From assembly GCA_036245805.1 (NCBI GenBank), contig BTRK01000005.1, positions 32,283,469-32,347,468 of the forward strand: a stretch of 64,000 bases of DNA, written 5' to 3'. Position 1 is the first letter of the stretch. The number at the start of each line of letters is the position of its first letter. This DNA is from Pristionchus mayeri (lineage: Eukaryota > Nematoda > Chromadorea > Rhabditida > Neodiplogasteridae). The notes under the pieces are model-generated. The model saw nothing but the letters and a program-made list of their open reading frames with translations, did not search any database and was not told the origin of the DNA. The translations under genes were made by a program, and so were the position numbers. Positions 11,885 through 22,908 of this stretch are shown one piece after another.

Positions 11885-12772
11885 GAGGGAGGAAGACCCA
11901 CCGCCCTTTACAATTCACTTTTTGTTCTAGGACTACCCTCAATCTTACATGGCTTGATAATTGTACCGTATCACTCCAGAATTTGTCTGACGTATTCTTA
12001 TTGTTGCACAGGATTATATAATTTTACTTTCTCTAAGTTATCATCGTAGCAGCTTCGACACAATTTTGCTATTTGTCTCCGCCTTTTTCTTCCTTTTAAC
12101 CTCTAGCATCACAACACTTCAAGTTGCGTCATCGTTTCTTTTTTAGTTAGCCTTCCATGTATATTCGATTCGGTTGACGCAAAACACTTCATCTTTAAAA
12201 ATGCGTTCGATCGATAACGACGCTCATAAAGTGCGTTAAATAAAGAAATTCTCGCTGATTATCTGATCAAATGAAGTTCAATTGAAGGTTGAATCATAAA
12301 CAGCTCTATAGCTCAACATTTTGAACCGCTCTGTGCTCTGGTCCGGCTCCATTATTAGTGGCATCATTATCTCCGTAACTAACGTACGTGCTCATGAAAT
12401 AATAGTGGAACTAATAGTGGACTAATGGTGCAGCATTAGCTAATAGTGCCATTAATAGTGGAGATAATAGTGCCACTAATGGTGTGCTTCCCCTGCTTTT
12501 GCTCCCTTCCTCGCCCTGTATTACTGTAGTCATGAGTCATGAGCTAATCATGAGCGCTAATAGCGCCACTAATCGTGGAGTCTCCACCCATTTTCCTCTC
12601 CTCCACTAATGATGCCACTGCCTATGGCCACCTCGACAATGAAAAAACCATTGTTGAGATAATATCAATTCACTCTGTCAGAGTAAGGAGAGAACTACCC
12701 ACGCCAGAGACGCTCACTGACGTATATCGATCGATGGACCGTGACCACCGTATCACTTCTGCTTAGGGGATG

Positions 12773-13660
12773 GCAGTGGGATCAAAGAACTGTGGAGTGT
12801 TCGCGTGTATGCGCTTCAGGGTGGGATGGAGGACGGGGACATTGTCGAGGCATAGCTTGACAACCGTCCGGAACATTGACGTCACCCTGTTCACATTCTT
12901 GTCGCTACAATTAAGACGAAAACAGAACAATTAAAAATGCATTTTCAAATATTAGATACGTAACCTGGATGAGTTTGTTGAAGTAGGGGGGCGAAATCAT
13001 GGATGCCCCCTCTGAAATGGTCGGGGACCGAGGGCATGAACTCGTCCAGGCATCGCTTAAGATACACCACCTGAACCATCACAGTTAATACACCATCTAA
13101 TAAATATTATCCGACATAACTACTATATCTTTCCCTTATTTCCAACCTTCACAATGTTTGGCCCTCCCTTAAAGAACTAAGATGTTAGAATAGATTTCAC
13201 CTTTGGATCGTGGTGTAAAATCTAATAAAGCATTATGTGCGCATTCCGTCTGTTCGGACTGCTAGGACGGGTGGGACAATATTTCACAAGAGTGCATTCA
13301 CCTTCAAGGCATTCTCGTGGTTCATTCCTCGGATGCCGAAACAGCCGATGTATATCGGGTCGTCCCGCAGGTCTTTTGACTGCTGCTGCAATGGGAATGC
13401 ATCCACTTATCACTCTGTGAAACACGCATATTTCTTGTTCTTTCTCCCCACGAGAGAAATACCTAATTTCCAGCGTATATTTCGGTTCAAAATCAATCTC
13501 GCAACGCCATCTCCTTCCCTGCTTCTCATGGCTATTACAAACTGGTAATTTCTGCACTCTGCCCTTCCCTCCTCCCCCCCCCCCCCCAACTCACCATCAT
13601 CATCTGTGCCCTGAGGGCATCATTCATGGTGGCCATCAATGATTGTGTGTTAGCTTCCAT
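12773..13660 (-). CDS. Unrecognised four-exon gene, about 135 residues
   Basis: Exons 13595-13660 (MEANTQSLMATMNDALRAQ), 13302-13385 (DLRDDPIYIGCFGIRGMNHE), about 12965-13070 (VVYLKRCLDEFMPSVPDHF) and 12773-12904 (VTSMFRTVVKLCLDNVPVL, ending PQFFDPTAIP then stop). The first three join in phase with normal GT-AG signals. The last junction needs either the GT donor at 12952-12953 with the weak acceptor after 12899, or a small indel. No signal peptide, membrane segment or familiar motif is seen, and I do not recognise the family. The 3' end lies about 150 bp from the right edge of the inverted duplication. Confidence 0.5.
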
Positions 13661-14785
13661 CGATCTCCCTGTAGTTGAAGATCCTTTGAAGAAGACTCCT
13701 TTGAAGACGAATCAGCTGCTTTTGCTGGTACGGTGATCAGGCAAACGCAGAAAATCGAAGAAACCTCTGGAAGAGTGAACTTTTAGTAAATGAAAGCTTG
13801 AGAAATGTTTATAAAGGATATTTTAAAGGAGAATGTGAGCTCCCGATCGCGAGATCAGAGGCGAATCAATGAGTGGTCTGATTGGAATGCCTCCGTCTGT
13901 GGACGGAGCTTATAACTGACAGATGCACTAGGAAGACATCCGAATGGCCCAGTGGGTAACCTAAAGGTAACACACAGGGAGTCTTCTAGAGGGGAGGGGG
14001 GCTGGATATGGTAATCCAAAAGAGACGAGAGGGGCAGATATTAGTCACCGTGTCAAAAGTGATCCAGAGGCAGAACTGACAAGGGAAATGGGCGGAGTGT
14101 GTGAGGGGAGTAGAGAAGAATGGGGCGGAGTCTAAGAGGGAAGGAGAGGCCAAGTGGGATTACTGGGCTCATCCATCAACACGCTCCGATGTATCGTAAT
14201 CTGTAAAGAACAAAAGAGAACCGTGTCACCATCGCTCTTATGGCCCGCGTCCAGGTGTGGGCATTGATACATGATTAATTGCGTGTCATAATCCCCTCTC
14301 CTAATTCAAAGGAATGGATTATGGCCACGCGCGGCTATTTACGACCACAGATGTCGATGGAACGAACACTATTCAAATTGAGAGAATTGTACGGTAGCCG
14401 CTCGCATTGGAGCTGATCGAGCAACAATTGCATACTTCATATTGATGTTAGATATCGATGAGGAACACTCATGTTAAACAGCCGATTACTTGCTTACGAG
14501 TCAAACTGTGAGAATTTACTGTAAACATACTAGGATGTGTACTGCAAATATTTGGTAATCATTCGACCAAGTGGCAACATGATTTTCGTATCTCTCTCTC
14601 ATTACCTCTACTTAGTTCAGGCAATAGTCTCTTCATTCCAATCCTTCTTTGGAACAATCGAGTAGCAAGAAAGTATGTGAAAGGAAGAGCCGATTTCCGG
14701 AATTGTCTAGAAAATTGAGTTCTCGAGTTTATATGTAGATTGGAAAAGATCTGAAGACCTTCTCATTAATCTCCATGTATCTTCG
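13661..14785. other. Gene-free stretch
   Basis: No exon chain, repeat or hairpin that I can support. Purine-rich tracts occur around 14020-14160. Confidence 0.5.
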
Positions 14786-14797
14786 TTGAGCACTTTC

Positions 14798-15575
14798 ATG
14801 AAATTCCTCGTGGGACGCAGTTTGCAATTTGGGCCACGGTCTCTTCAGTTCACAAATCCTCTGTTCAGATCGATCGGCGAGATACCAGGTAGAATGAAGA
14901 GACCATTGCATCATTTCTCGAACTCTAGTGAGATACATCGATCTCCGAAATTTAACCCCTTCTTGCGATATATTCGGCATAAAAGTTTTCCCCTTTGCTT
15001 ACTCTATCCTGAACGATGGAAAGAACCTGTGCAGGTAAAAATACGACGTACTAGTTAAGCTCTCTAAGAAAAACGGCGCTCTAGGGCAAGCTATTTGGTT
15101 TGGATTGAATTGGATTATCCATTGCCTCAGCGTGATCTCTTTTTGTGGATTAGTGACTGCCGAATGAATAGTCAAAGGAGTAGCGATGTTTTTCCACAGC
15201 CGAATGGATTAGTCAAAACAATACGGCAGGATAATCCGTAACCATTTGATCATCGCTAATGCTCACCTCTAATCTCCTCTGATGAGTAATGGAAATATGT
15301 GGTTTTCTGCAGCTGCAAGTCTTCTTCTTGACAATCAATGTAATTGAATAAAGTAAGCAAAATTTAATTAGGACACCTCTCTATTCTTCTCTTCCTGAGC
15401 TGTGCCGTTTATCCCCCGCCAGTGCACCTACATAGTTAACATATTCTAAAGAACCAACAGCTCCGTGAAATCAGCAGCGCGATGAATAACGGCAAAGGTA
15501 TCGAAAAAAGACTGGTGGAATGGAAATACGGAACACGTTTTGATGAAAATGAGATAGGAGAAGAACTAGGTATGA
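14798..15575 (+). CDS. Possible exon pair of an unrecognised gene
   Basis: A plus-strand reading frame from the ATG at 14798 reaches a good donor after 15034 (ERWKEPVQ). It joins in phase to 15461-15569 (LREISSAMNNGKGIEKRLVE, then WKYGTRFDENEIGEEL), which has a CAG acceptor and a GT donor. Downstream acceptors at 15621 and 15688 each lead to a stop within a few codons. The second exon looks convincingly coding (acidic/basic helix pattern). The first overlaps an equally open minus-strand frame and is less certain. No family is recognised. Confidence 0.3.
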
Positions 15576-15692
15576 TTGCCGTAATACTGGCCTGTCTCTC
15601 TCGTTCTCACCCTGCTCAGAGATGGGATGAAGATAGTGAAAAAGAGGGAGAGTACATGTGATGTTACGCACCTTTAATTTCTATACAGGGGA

Positions 15693-16965
15693 TTAATGGC
15701 GAAACTGAGGAGTGAAAAAGCAATAACAATCAAGATCAAATTTACGAACAATATAAAGTTGTGCAAACTACTAACAGCATTAATTATCGGCATTTTCCTG
15801 ACAGCTTCTCTTTGCGCATCTCGCCCCTCTGCTCTCTTCCGAATGCATGATCTCGTTATTCTTTTCACAGTCTCAGATGCTTCTTAGCAGGCCCATAGCT
15901 GTACACCTGACAGTTTTGCGCCGCACCTGCTTCACTACCATGTTCGAGTTATAGAAGACATTTTCTAGGTGCACAGTAATTCGTGTCATCGTTGACATTT
16001 GCGTGAAAAAGTTGCAATTAATCGGTGCACTTTCTCTCTGGAACAGTATTGCGCCTAGCAGGTTGCATTCCAATGCTGGAAGATGTATATCAGTAACATA
16101 ACGTTCCGATATTAGCAAGTCACTTGTTCTTTACAAATTATTTTTGGAGACTCACATTTTAAGGAAGGAATGTGAGCAGCTCAATAGAGTTCAAGAACAT
16201 CGGTACTGTGATTCTATACACGCTGGAAATCACATTGGTACATAGTGAATATCACTTTGTGATTTTCTTCAAATGTGTGAATAATATATGCGAGACCAAC
16301 AGGAACATCTATTAATCATATATCGGCTTCAGGTATTGGTATCTTGCATGTGGAAGATGGAAGAGCCTGCGCCTAATTTGGATCAACAAGATGACAAGGA
16401 ATACCACAGAGATAAGGAAAAGGGTACTCTTCCAATTGGACTGTGCTTCCGTGCACATTCCATCATCGGGGAAAGCTGCTTGAGCCAGCGAAGAATGGCG
16501 TAATTGCGGTCTTTCCTGAACGAGCAAGGTACAGCTCAAAATTCGGAAAATATTATCTTCATTTCAATCACTCTGGTTACAAACTGAGTTTTTCGCGAAA
16601 GTGTATGGAATGAAGACCGTGATTTAAATGATAAAGCAAAGTCAATAGAATGCTAGGGAAGGGACAGGGATTATTGATCTGAGGAGGAGAGGTTGAACTA
16701 ACACGAGCGAATTGGGGGGAGAGGACCATGAAGGGAAGTTGTGTGGATATCCCGATCCCGCCTTGGTTCCTACCACCCTATTCCCTGCTTGAAACTACAA
16801 GGGTATTCTGGGGAAAAGTGAATAATCTCACATGAAGATCGACGCATAACTTGCAGATTTCTCTTCTTTTAATCTCGCGATCCTCCGTCCGATCGAGCCA
16901 AGCGAAATATCTGAAAAGAATGATTCTAGTAGGGGCGGTTTGGCAATAAATGCTTCGTTCTGCAT
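15693..16965 (-). CDS. Unrecognised minus-strand gene, at least four exons
   Basis: Exons in phase: 16832-16965 or longer (MQNEAFIAKPPLLESFFSDI, SIGRRIARLKEEKSASYASI), 16442-16515 (KDRNYAILRWLKQLSPMMEC), 15927-16075 (LECNLLGAILFQRESAPINC, TRITVHLENVFYNSNMVVKQ) and 15693-15704 (FRH, stop). The join between exons 2 and 3 uses a weak GT donor. No signal peptide or known motif is evident. The open frame continues upstream of the first ATG to about 17000, so the 5' end may be missing an exon. It lies directly downstream of the fucosyltransferase on the same strand. Confidence 0.45.
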
Positions 16966-17097
16966 CTGCTCTAGACTGTCCAAACGCAAATGAGAACACG
17001 GAATGAAGAGAGTTGTTTCTTGCGAAGCCCTCCCTAATTTGTATAACGAGTGTACTTTGAGTGTCGCCAGGAACGAGACGGAAACTTGGTAGTGAGC

Positions 17098-17206
17098 TTC
17101 GAGAAACGATACCGCGCTGTCTTAATTCAACAGACTCCCTCGACCGATCGAGCGACGAGAGAGTGAAGACAATGAAGAGAGCGTGGTATCGTTTCTCGAA
17201 CTGTAC
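17098..17206. repeat. Short hairpin beside the 3' end of the fucosyltransferase gene
   Basis: TTCGAGAAACGATACCGCGCT pairs with AGCGTGGTATCGTTTCTCGAA, with about 65 bp between them. It sits just after the stop codon at 17220 in transcript order. It could be a 3' UTR stem or a small MITE. Confidence 0.55.
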
Positions 17207-17219
17207 TTCAGACTATGGC

Positions 17220-18717
17220 TCACTTCATGTACTCTTCATCGTTTGCCTGCATTTTCTCCAGGTGTTCCTTCAATTTTCCGATTGACTCGAAGTCGTCGAT
17301 GGCAATGAACGCGTCAGAGGGAATCAAGTCCTCGATTGTGCGACGATTTCGAACAATCGGCACTATTAATTCCTAAAATTTAAGAATACCAACAAACAAT
17401 TTTATATTTAAGTCACATTATTAAAATATTTTAAGTTATTTAAACGTACTTTGTACCTAAACGCCTTCTCGGTAACGTATTCTGAGCACAATGCGTTTTC
17501 CAGCGCGAGCGTAAATCGATGTGTTTCTACAAATGTGAATTCGAATGATTTCAAAACGATTAGCAACAAAATGTTTTGCGACAACAAAATGTGACGTGCA
17601 ACATATAATATGCTTCAGCTGATATTTGTTTGCTGTTTTGCATTGGATCATGTAATTTTACAGAAAATTCATGTCACACCAACTTATCAGCGTCGATAAC
17701 TCATCACCAGATATTTGGCTGCCATAGCAATATCCACTGAAAATACATTGTCTTTGGCAGATGAATGAGCACTCCGGATACCGCAGAGTAATATTGATTT
17801 GATCACGCAGTTCATTGGTTAATTCTTCTCTTCCGGATATCGAATGACAATTTGACACTACCGCAAGAACCGAGTTCGTTTTGTTTCGGACCAATTCCCG
17901 GGTCTAAATTTCCGTTAGTAAGGAAACAAAGGGTACGCCCACCAATTCCAGCTCTCCAGATACACGGTCATAGTCGAACGTGTAATTGTTTAACTTCGAG
18001 TAGCCTATAGTTCCGTTGAAGAAATGTGGAGGAAACTGAAAAAAAATAAGTCGTGACATGAATATTAATTTATTACTCAGAAGTGAGATCAAGGATGCGT
18101 TTTTGGTAACATTTGGCATCTAAAGACAACGCAGAGTTCTAACCAGAGACCGGCTATCGAGTGGCGAAATGAATAGAGTGGTCGAGTGGTCAGTCGACTA
18201 TATCGATAGTCTACTCACGGAGTGAGGCGCATGATTCAACTTTTCGTAAGTCGAAATAAGGTATCTAGTTCTAACCCTTCCGAGGTACGATGTCCAATGC
18301 CATCGAAGCCAGGGAGGCTCCAGGGTGAAGAGGAAATAAAGCTGATCGGAATTTCTTGATTTAGGCAGATCAGAATATTCGATCTCTCGTGAATTGAAGA
18401 TGAGTGCGTCGTGATCTAACTCATTCTTCATCTCAGACCTGAATTGGAAAGTTAAGGAATTATTCTTATTAAAGGACTTCACCGGGGCAAGACTTTGCAT
18501 TGTTTAGGGCATGTTTCATCCTGCAGTCTTCTTGAAAACAAAATATGATCGTTCCAAATATGGGCGAGATCCGGCGTCCATACAACTATCGATGGGATCC
18601 TTCCATCCTGAGAAATCATGATTGAAAAGTCGAATTGGAGAGTCATTGTGCAACCTCCAGAGCGTGCGACTGACGAGGTAAAGCAGATGCCCACAGTAGG
18701 ACAATCGCCAGGAACAT
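17220..18717 (-). CDS. Alpha-1,3-fucosyltransferase, glycosyltransferase family 10 (Golgi)
   Basis: Predicted to move fucose from GDP-fucose to N-glycans or glycolipids in the Golgi. Seven exons in phase: 18655-18717, 18483-18607, 18276-18438, 17943-18035, 17708-17903, 17450-17526 and 17220-17372; 289 residues. The N-terminal 21 residues are hydrophobic (MFLAIVLLWASA), a signal anchor. Family marks in order: SIVVWTPD, C-PKQC, SDQLYFLFTLEPPW, FPPHFFNGTIGYSKL, the conserved VVSNC with REEL, then the donor-binding motif TLALENALCSEYVTEKAF, VPIVRNR, and the tail DAFIAIDDFESIGKL. The protein is shorter than the usual 350-400 residues because the stem is very short. An acceptor lies upstream of the start ATG and may take a spliced leader. 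No lesion is seen, so this is probably a working gene. Confidence 0.9.
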
Positions 18718-19578
18718 GCACTCAATATTGTCAAGAAAAAGATATCGCTTCAGAAATAATATCTGAAAAACATATATCGAAATAATTCTGCGCCGGATCA
18801 GAATGGCACCTGAATTAAATCCGGAATGTGTTCAAATAAACATATGCTTATAAAATTATGAAACAAATGACGCATTCTACCTAGATTCACCTCACCGAGA
18901 AAGGGCTGGCGTCTGTTATCAATGCGCGCTTATCTACGTGGCACTTCAGTCAGTCCTCTCCTCATCTCACACACTCTTTCTCTCAAGTCAAACAGCGCGA
19001 GCCAGTCGACTGTGTCATCTAGCAGTGCATTCTATAGATTGTTGCGCAGTTACCAACCGATGAGGGCACCCTACTGGCTTCAACACCAGCACATCACATT
19101 CATGCTGAGTCAGCTGTGTTAATTCTTTATTGAGGGCTCATTTGTTTTTAGAGTTAGTATTGCTCCAGTATCCCGTGTAGTCGACAAATACAAGTGAAAC
19201 TATACAGTCCGGTCAGATCTCTACATGAAAACGGGACTCCCCGGAGTACCCGGGTGTCCCCACGCCATTTTGCGGCTCGGACAAAGAAAGAACTAATTAG
19301 AATGTTTGGTTTTCAGACTCAGGAGGTAATTCCCGATGACTGCGCATGACTGCATAGATTGCGCTCTTCTATTGCATTGAGAAGAAAACTGATACTGATT
19401 GATACGATGATATGATACATATCACGAGGCTGATTCTCTACGAATCGAGATAACCCATTTCAATTTCATCATCTTCAAGACGAACAGTACATTAATCTCT
19501 GTGAGGGCGAGGAAGCTGGCAACAATGAACGCATGCAAGTACATTATTTATTCCATTGCACATTACTGGAGTGCAGAT
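18718..19578. other. Intergenic, between fucosyltransferase 5' end and lectin gene A 3' end
   Basis: No supported exon. It presumably holds the fucosyltransferase promoter; no motif can be assigned with confidence. Confidence 0.5.
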
Positions 19579-22408
19579 TCAGTTAGCAGTTATTTCTTTG
19601 CAGTGAAAATATTTGATTTTGTAGTAGATGATCTGCCATCCCCTGCCCGGATCAGCCCATCCCGATGCCGTACACACTGGTTTCCCAAACGTCGTGCACG
19701 TGCTATCCAATAGCCATCCATGGCTCCATTTAAATCTGGGAAAGCACTCCAAATTGTCTCCACGTTGCATTACACCGTGGTAGAGTGGCAATAGTGCCCT
19801 GCACGGAGCGTGTCTGAAATCGAGAGTTTCCTTTTCAGAATTCAGGTACATGACTTACGTCGGAGGTGTGTAAGGATAGCATGTTATATTCACTACACTT
19901 GTTGGTCTGGAATGATTATTCCCTAGGGAGGAAACTACATTCCATCTGCATGTGGCCTTATCGAAGAATATCGATGACCCTCCCGTGTAGTAGATTCCCG
20001 TTCTAGGCGGATCATCTTTTGACACCAGGTATGGCTGAAATCTCTATTTGTTCACTCTATATACTTGGATGACATGCCATAAATCCCGTGGGGCATGTGT
20101 ACACGTTATTCGCGAAGATTAATTTGGAGTCCAGTTTGGTGACCGGACTGCACTTTACTGAAAAGACGCTTATTGATCTAATTTTTGTATCGAAAAAGTG
20201 CCGAAAACATCAAGACTTTTAAAATGTAATAAGAAAACCGCACAATCAGGTATGAATTCGTTTAGTGCAGTTTTCGAGCTTAACACGCTCATACTGCAAT
20301 CAATTTATTTTAGAATCACTTTTTGAACAAAATTCCACTTCTTTTTATAGTCAGTACTCCTCCAGTATCCCTCTTTATCCATCACGGGCACTGTTCCTGC
20401 AGCGGTACATCGATTTTTTGAGACGGCATCTTAAAAATTATAGCAATTAATACTTAACACTCTTAATTCTAATATTATAAAACCATAAACATGAATTTCA
20501 GTATTTCAGTATTTTAACAACAGCATTAAAATGTCATCAAATAAAACTCACATAGTTGTGGAGGATTTGTCGAATCACATGTCGAAAATCGAGCGTAATT
20601 CTTTCCGTGATATCCAAAACTCGTCCAATACAATGTATTCGCCGACTTGTACTTGAGAATTTTATCAACCCAAAGAAAGTCGTTCGCACCGATTTGAGCT
20701 GAAGTTAAGTGTCTCATCTACAACTTTATTTAACGTTTTTAGCGATATTTTCTACTTTATTCCATGATCCCTACCTGCGAGCAATTGATTCTCCCAGTCG
20801 TTTTCGGGATATACCAGATCGAGATAACTCTGAGAGCACCACCTTTGTCCCTAAAACATGTATTTTTACTTTTGTCTTAATCGTCCATCTTGAGAAATGC
20901 AAGACTCATATTACCGACTCATATTTCAAGAGTAACCACTTTCTGAATGGAAATACTTGCATATTATTAATTTCTGAATCAGTACCCAGGACGCAAAGCG
21001 TATGCTTTTCATCTTCTGATTCTTCATCGTCGTGAAATTCTGACGCCTGAAATTTCAGAAAATATGAAATAGTTGTTTGCTACTTACCTCAACCATGATC
21101 CTTTCAAGAATTCCAGAACCATGCAATGCGACCTAATAGAAATTTATTGAGATTAGTTCAATCTATCTGAAGAAATTACCTTTGAACCAACCAATTTAGT
21201 GGCACATTGAGCCGAAGCATCGCTGAAAGGAATCTGAAATACAAACCTCCCATGGAGTTTTGAACATATATTAGGTTGTCTCAAAAGTTTCTGACTATTT
21301 TCATTTTTTCATGTTTTCACCTGTCCTGTCCTTGGATGGTGACCGATTTGCTTTTGGTTTTCGACCATATATAAAGGCTTGGGTTCTCTATCTAGCCCAC
21401 ATAACATCAGTCCTAAAGAGCTCGTAAGATTCTCGCCATTAACTCTGAAATTCAACGAGATGGCAAAGGGACTAACCTTTTCAAAGGTTCAAAATTCTTC
21501 GGAAAACCGTGTGAGGTGCAAATTTAATACACTTCTGTGAAGTACTCCCAACATGTTATTAATGGGTCATATTTGATAGATGTGCTGTTATATCCACGTA
21601 TATAGGATGCGCACAATCTGAAAACTACACATGCTGGTAATTCACGAAGCAGCATCAATAGATCATGGATTTGTGTTGAGGATCCGAGATAGCTCATTTG
21701 CGGTGATTTGTGAAGTACTTTCCCCAATAAATATATGACTAGAATTAGTAGATATTTGAACGATCCGTTACTGAGTTTAGCGTATCGAAATGTGGAAGTC
21801 GAATCTCAAGCATTAAAATATGCCATTTTCACAATCTCCCGTTCCAAGCAAGCATTGATTTCCGTATTTTACGAGGTTATCTGAACAATTAGTCCTTGAC
21901 CTATCCCTCATTTGACCTATCCCCCAGGCGGAATCAACAGTATATAATATGCATATTTCGACCTTTCGGCAAAAATAATTCATTTCTCTCATACCACGCA
22001 TCATAGTTTAGATTTCAATGCATGGTAGTATTACTCTACAAAGACCCTAACTCGGGCTAAAAGGAAAATTGAAACATCCGATGGTGACAAGAGCAAACTT
22101 GAAAAAATAAATAGTCAGAAACTTTTGAGACAACCTAATACTTTGTGTGAAAATTGATCTAGCTAGCTGTTTTGTTCATACTACTCGGAGGATACCTTTT
22201 CGATCACGGCAAAGTAGCATCGATTATCCGCATAATACGAACGAAAGATCAGAGAATCGCACTTTACTTTCAAGAAGTGAACTAAAATAAGAACAAATAC
22301 GACAAAATTCATTTTCCAATTGAAATAACTTGAGTGAGGCCTGAGGTTGTTGACGAATTCCGCTTCTGAGGGACGGAATAGAACGACAGCGAACAATAGG
22401 AGAATCAT
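19579..22408 (-). pseudogene. C-type lectin gene A, secreted, probably damaged
   Basis: Starts with a signal peptide (MILLLFAVVLFRPSEA) directly after a TTAG acceptor, then NNLRPHS. Exons give SYYADNRCYFAVIEK, SDASAQCATKLVGSK, SEFHDDEESEDEKHTLCVLG, WCSQSYLDLVYPENDWENQ (the lectin-fold core), DKILKYKSANTLYWTSF, VYTCPTGFMACHPS, GGSSIFFDKATCRWNVV and the C-terminal FKWSHGWLLD..CTASGW block. Nematode CLEC proteins of this type are secreted and often immune-induced; that role is family knowledge. The exon at about 20925 begins ESGYS and then meets an in-frame TGA where genes B and C read CEKG, so the lectin fold loses a cysteine-bearing exon. A mariner-type MITE (21271-22138) sits in an intron. 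Confidence 0.7.
21271..22138. mobile_element. Mariner-type non-autonomous element, copy 1
   Basis: 868 bp with ends TTAGGTTGTCTCAAAAGTTT and its reverse complement, flanked by TA at 21269-21270 and 22139-22140. Relative of the element at 52759-53697. It has no long transposase frame, only degenerate short ones. It lies in an intron of lectin gene A. Confidence 0.85.
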
Positions 22409-22908
22409 CCTAACAACAGAGTAGAAGTGTGCTTTCATTTATAGTGGAGCTTGCGAAGCTATTTTACAGAGTGATCAATCATGCTGCGTGGCGAAATAAA
22501 TCCCCACCCCCTCCGAATCGAATATTTTCTGTCCCCTCTGCCACTCTCCTGATCGATATAGAATAGATACACCACATCATTTTCCGCATACCTATTTTTT
22601 CACGTTAGGTAAGGTGAACTGAAAGGGTCAGCAGAATCGGAGTTTCAACAAAATGTCACGTCGGTAAATGATATTTTCGACATAATCCTTTGCCGGTGCT
22701 GTCACAAGCTTCCAGATAAACCAAAATGACTGGTTAATTTGGTGAGAATGGTGTAGTTTTGCCGAGCGATTAGAGTACTGGCATAAGAAACATCACAGTA
22801 TCGGCTCGATGGAGATATGTTTCGGCACACAGCGATTGATCGTGCATCCAAACTGCCTCGCTCGCTCAAATATAAAAGAAGATTCCGCATGCATGAAATG
22901 TGTTTGGT
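22409..22908. promoter_or_regulatory. Shared divergent promoter of lectin genes A (minus) and B (plus)
   Basis: 500 bp between two divergent start codons. On the gene A side, blocks TGATCAATCAT, GCGTGGCGAAA and CCACTCTCCTGATCGAT (about 22470-22558) recur almost unchanged upstream of gene C (about 29327-29420). Conserved spacing suggests shared control elements. Confidence 0.5.

Larger units (their letters stand above)
7067..12619 (-). repeat. Right arm of the 5.55-kb inverted duplication
   Basis: Reverse complement of 920-6472. It carries the same genes and MITEs in opposite orientation. Beyond 12619 the sequence is unrelated to the left flank. Confidence 0.95.

Noticed and set aside
13235..13557. 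Overlapping frames on both strands of about 61-111 residues
   Set aside because: Only the short minus-strand exon 13302-13385 fits splice signals and phase with its neighbours.
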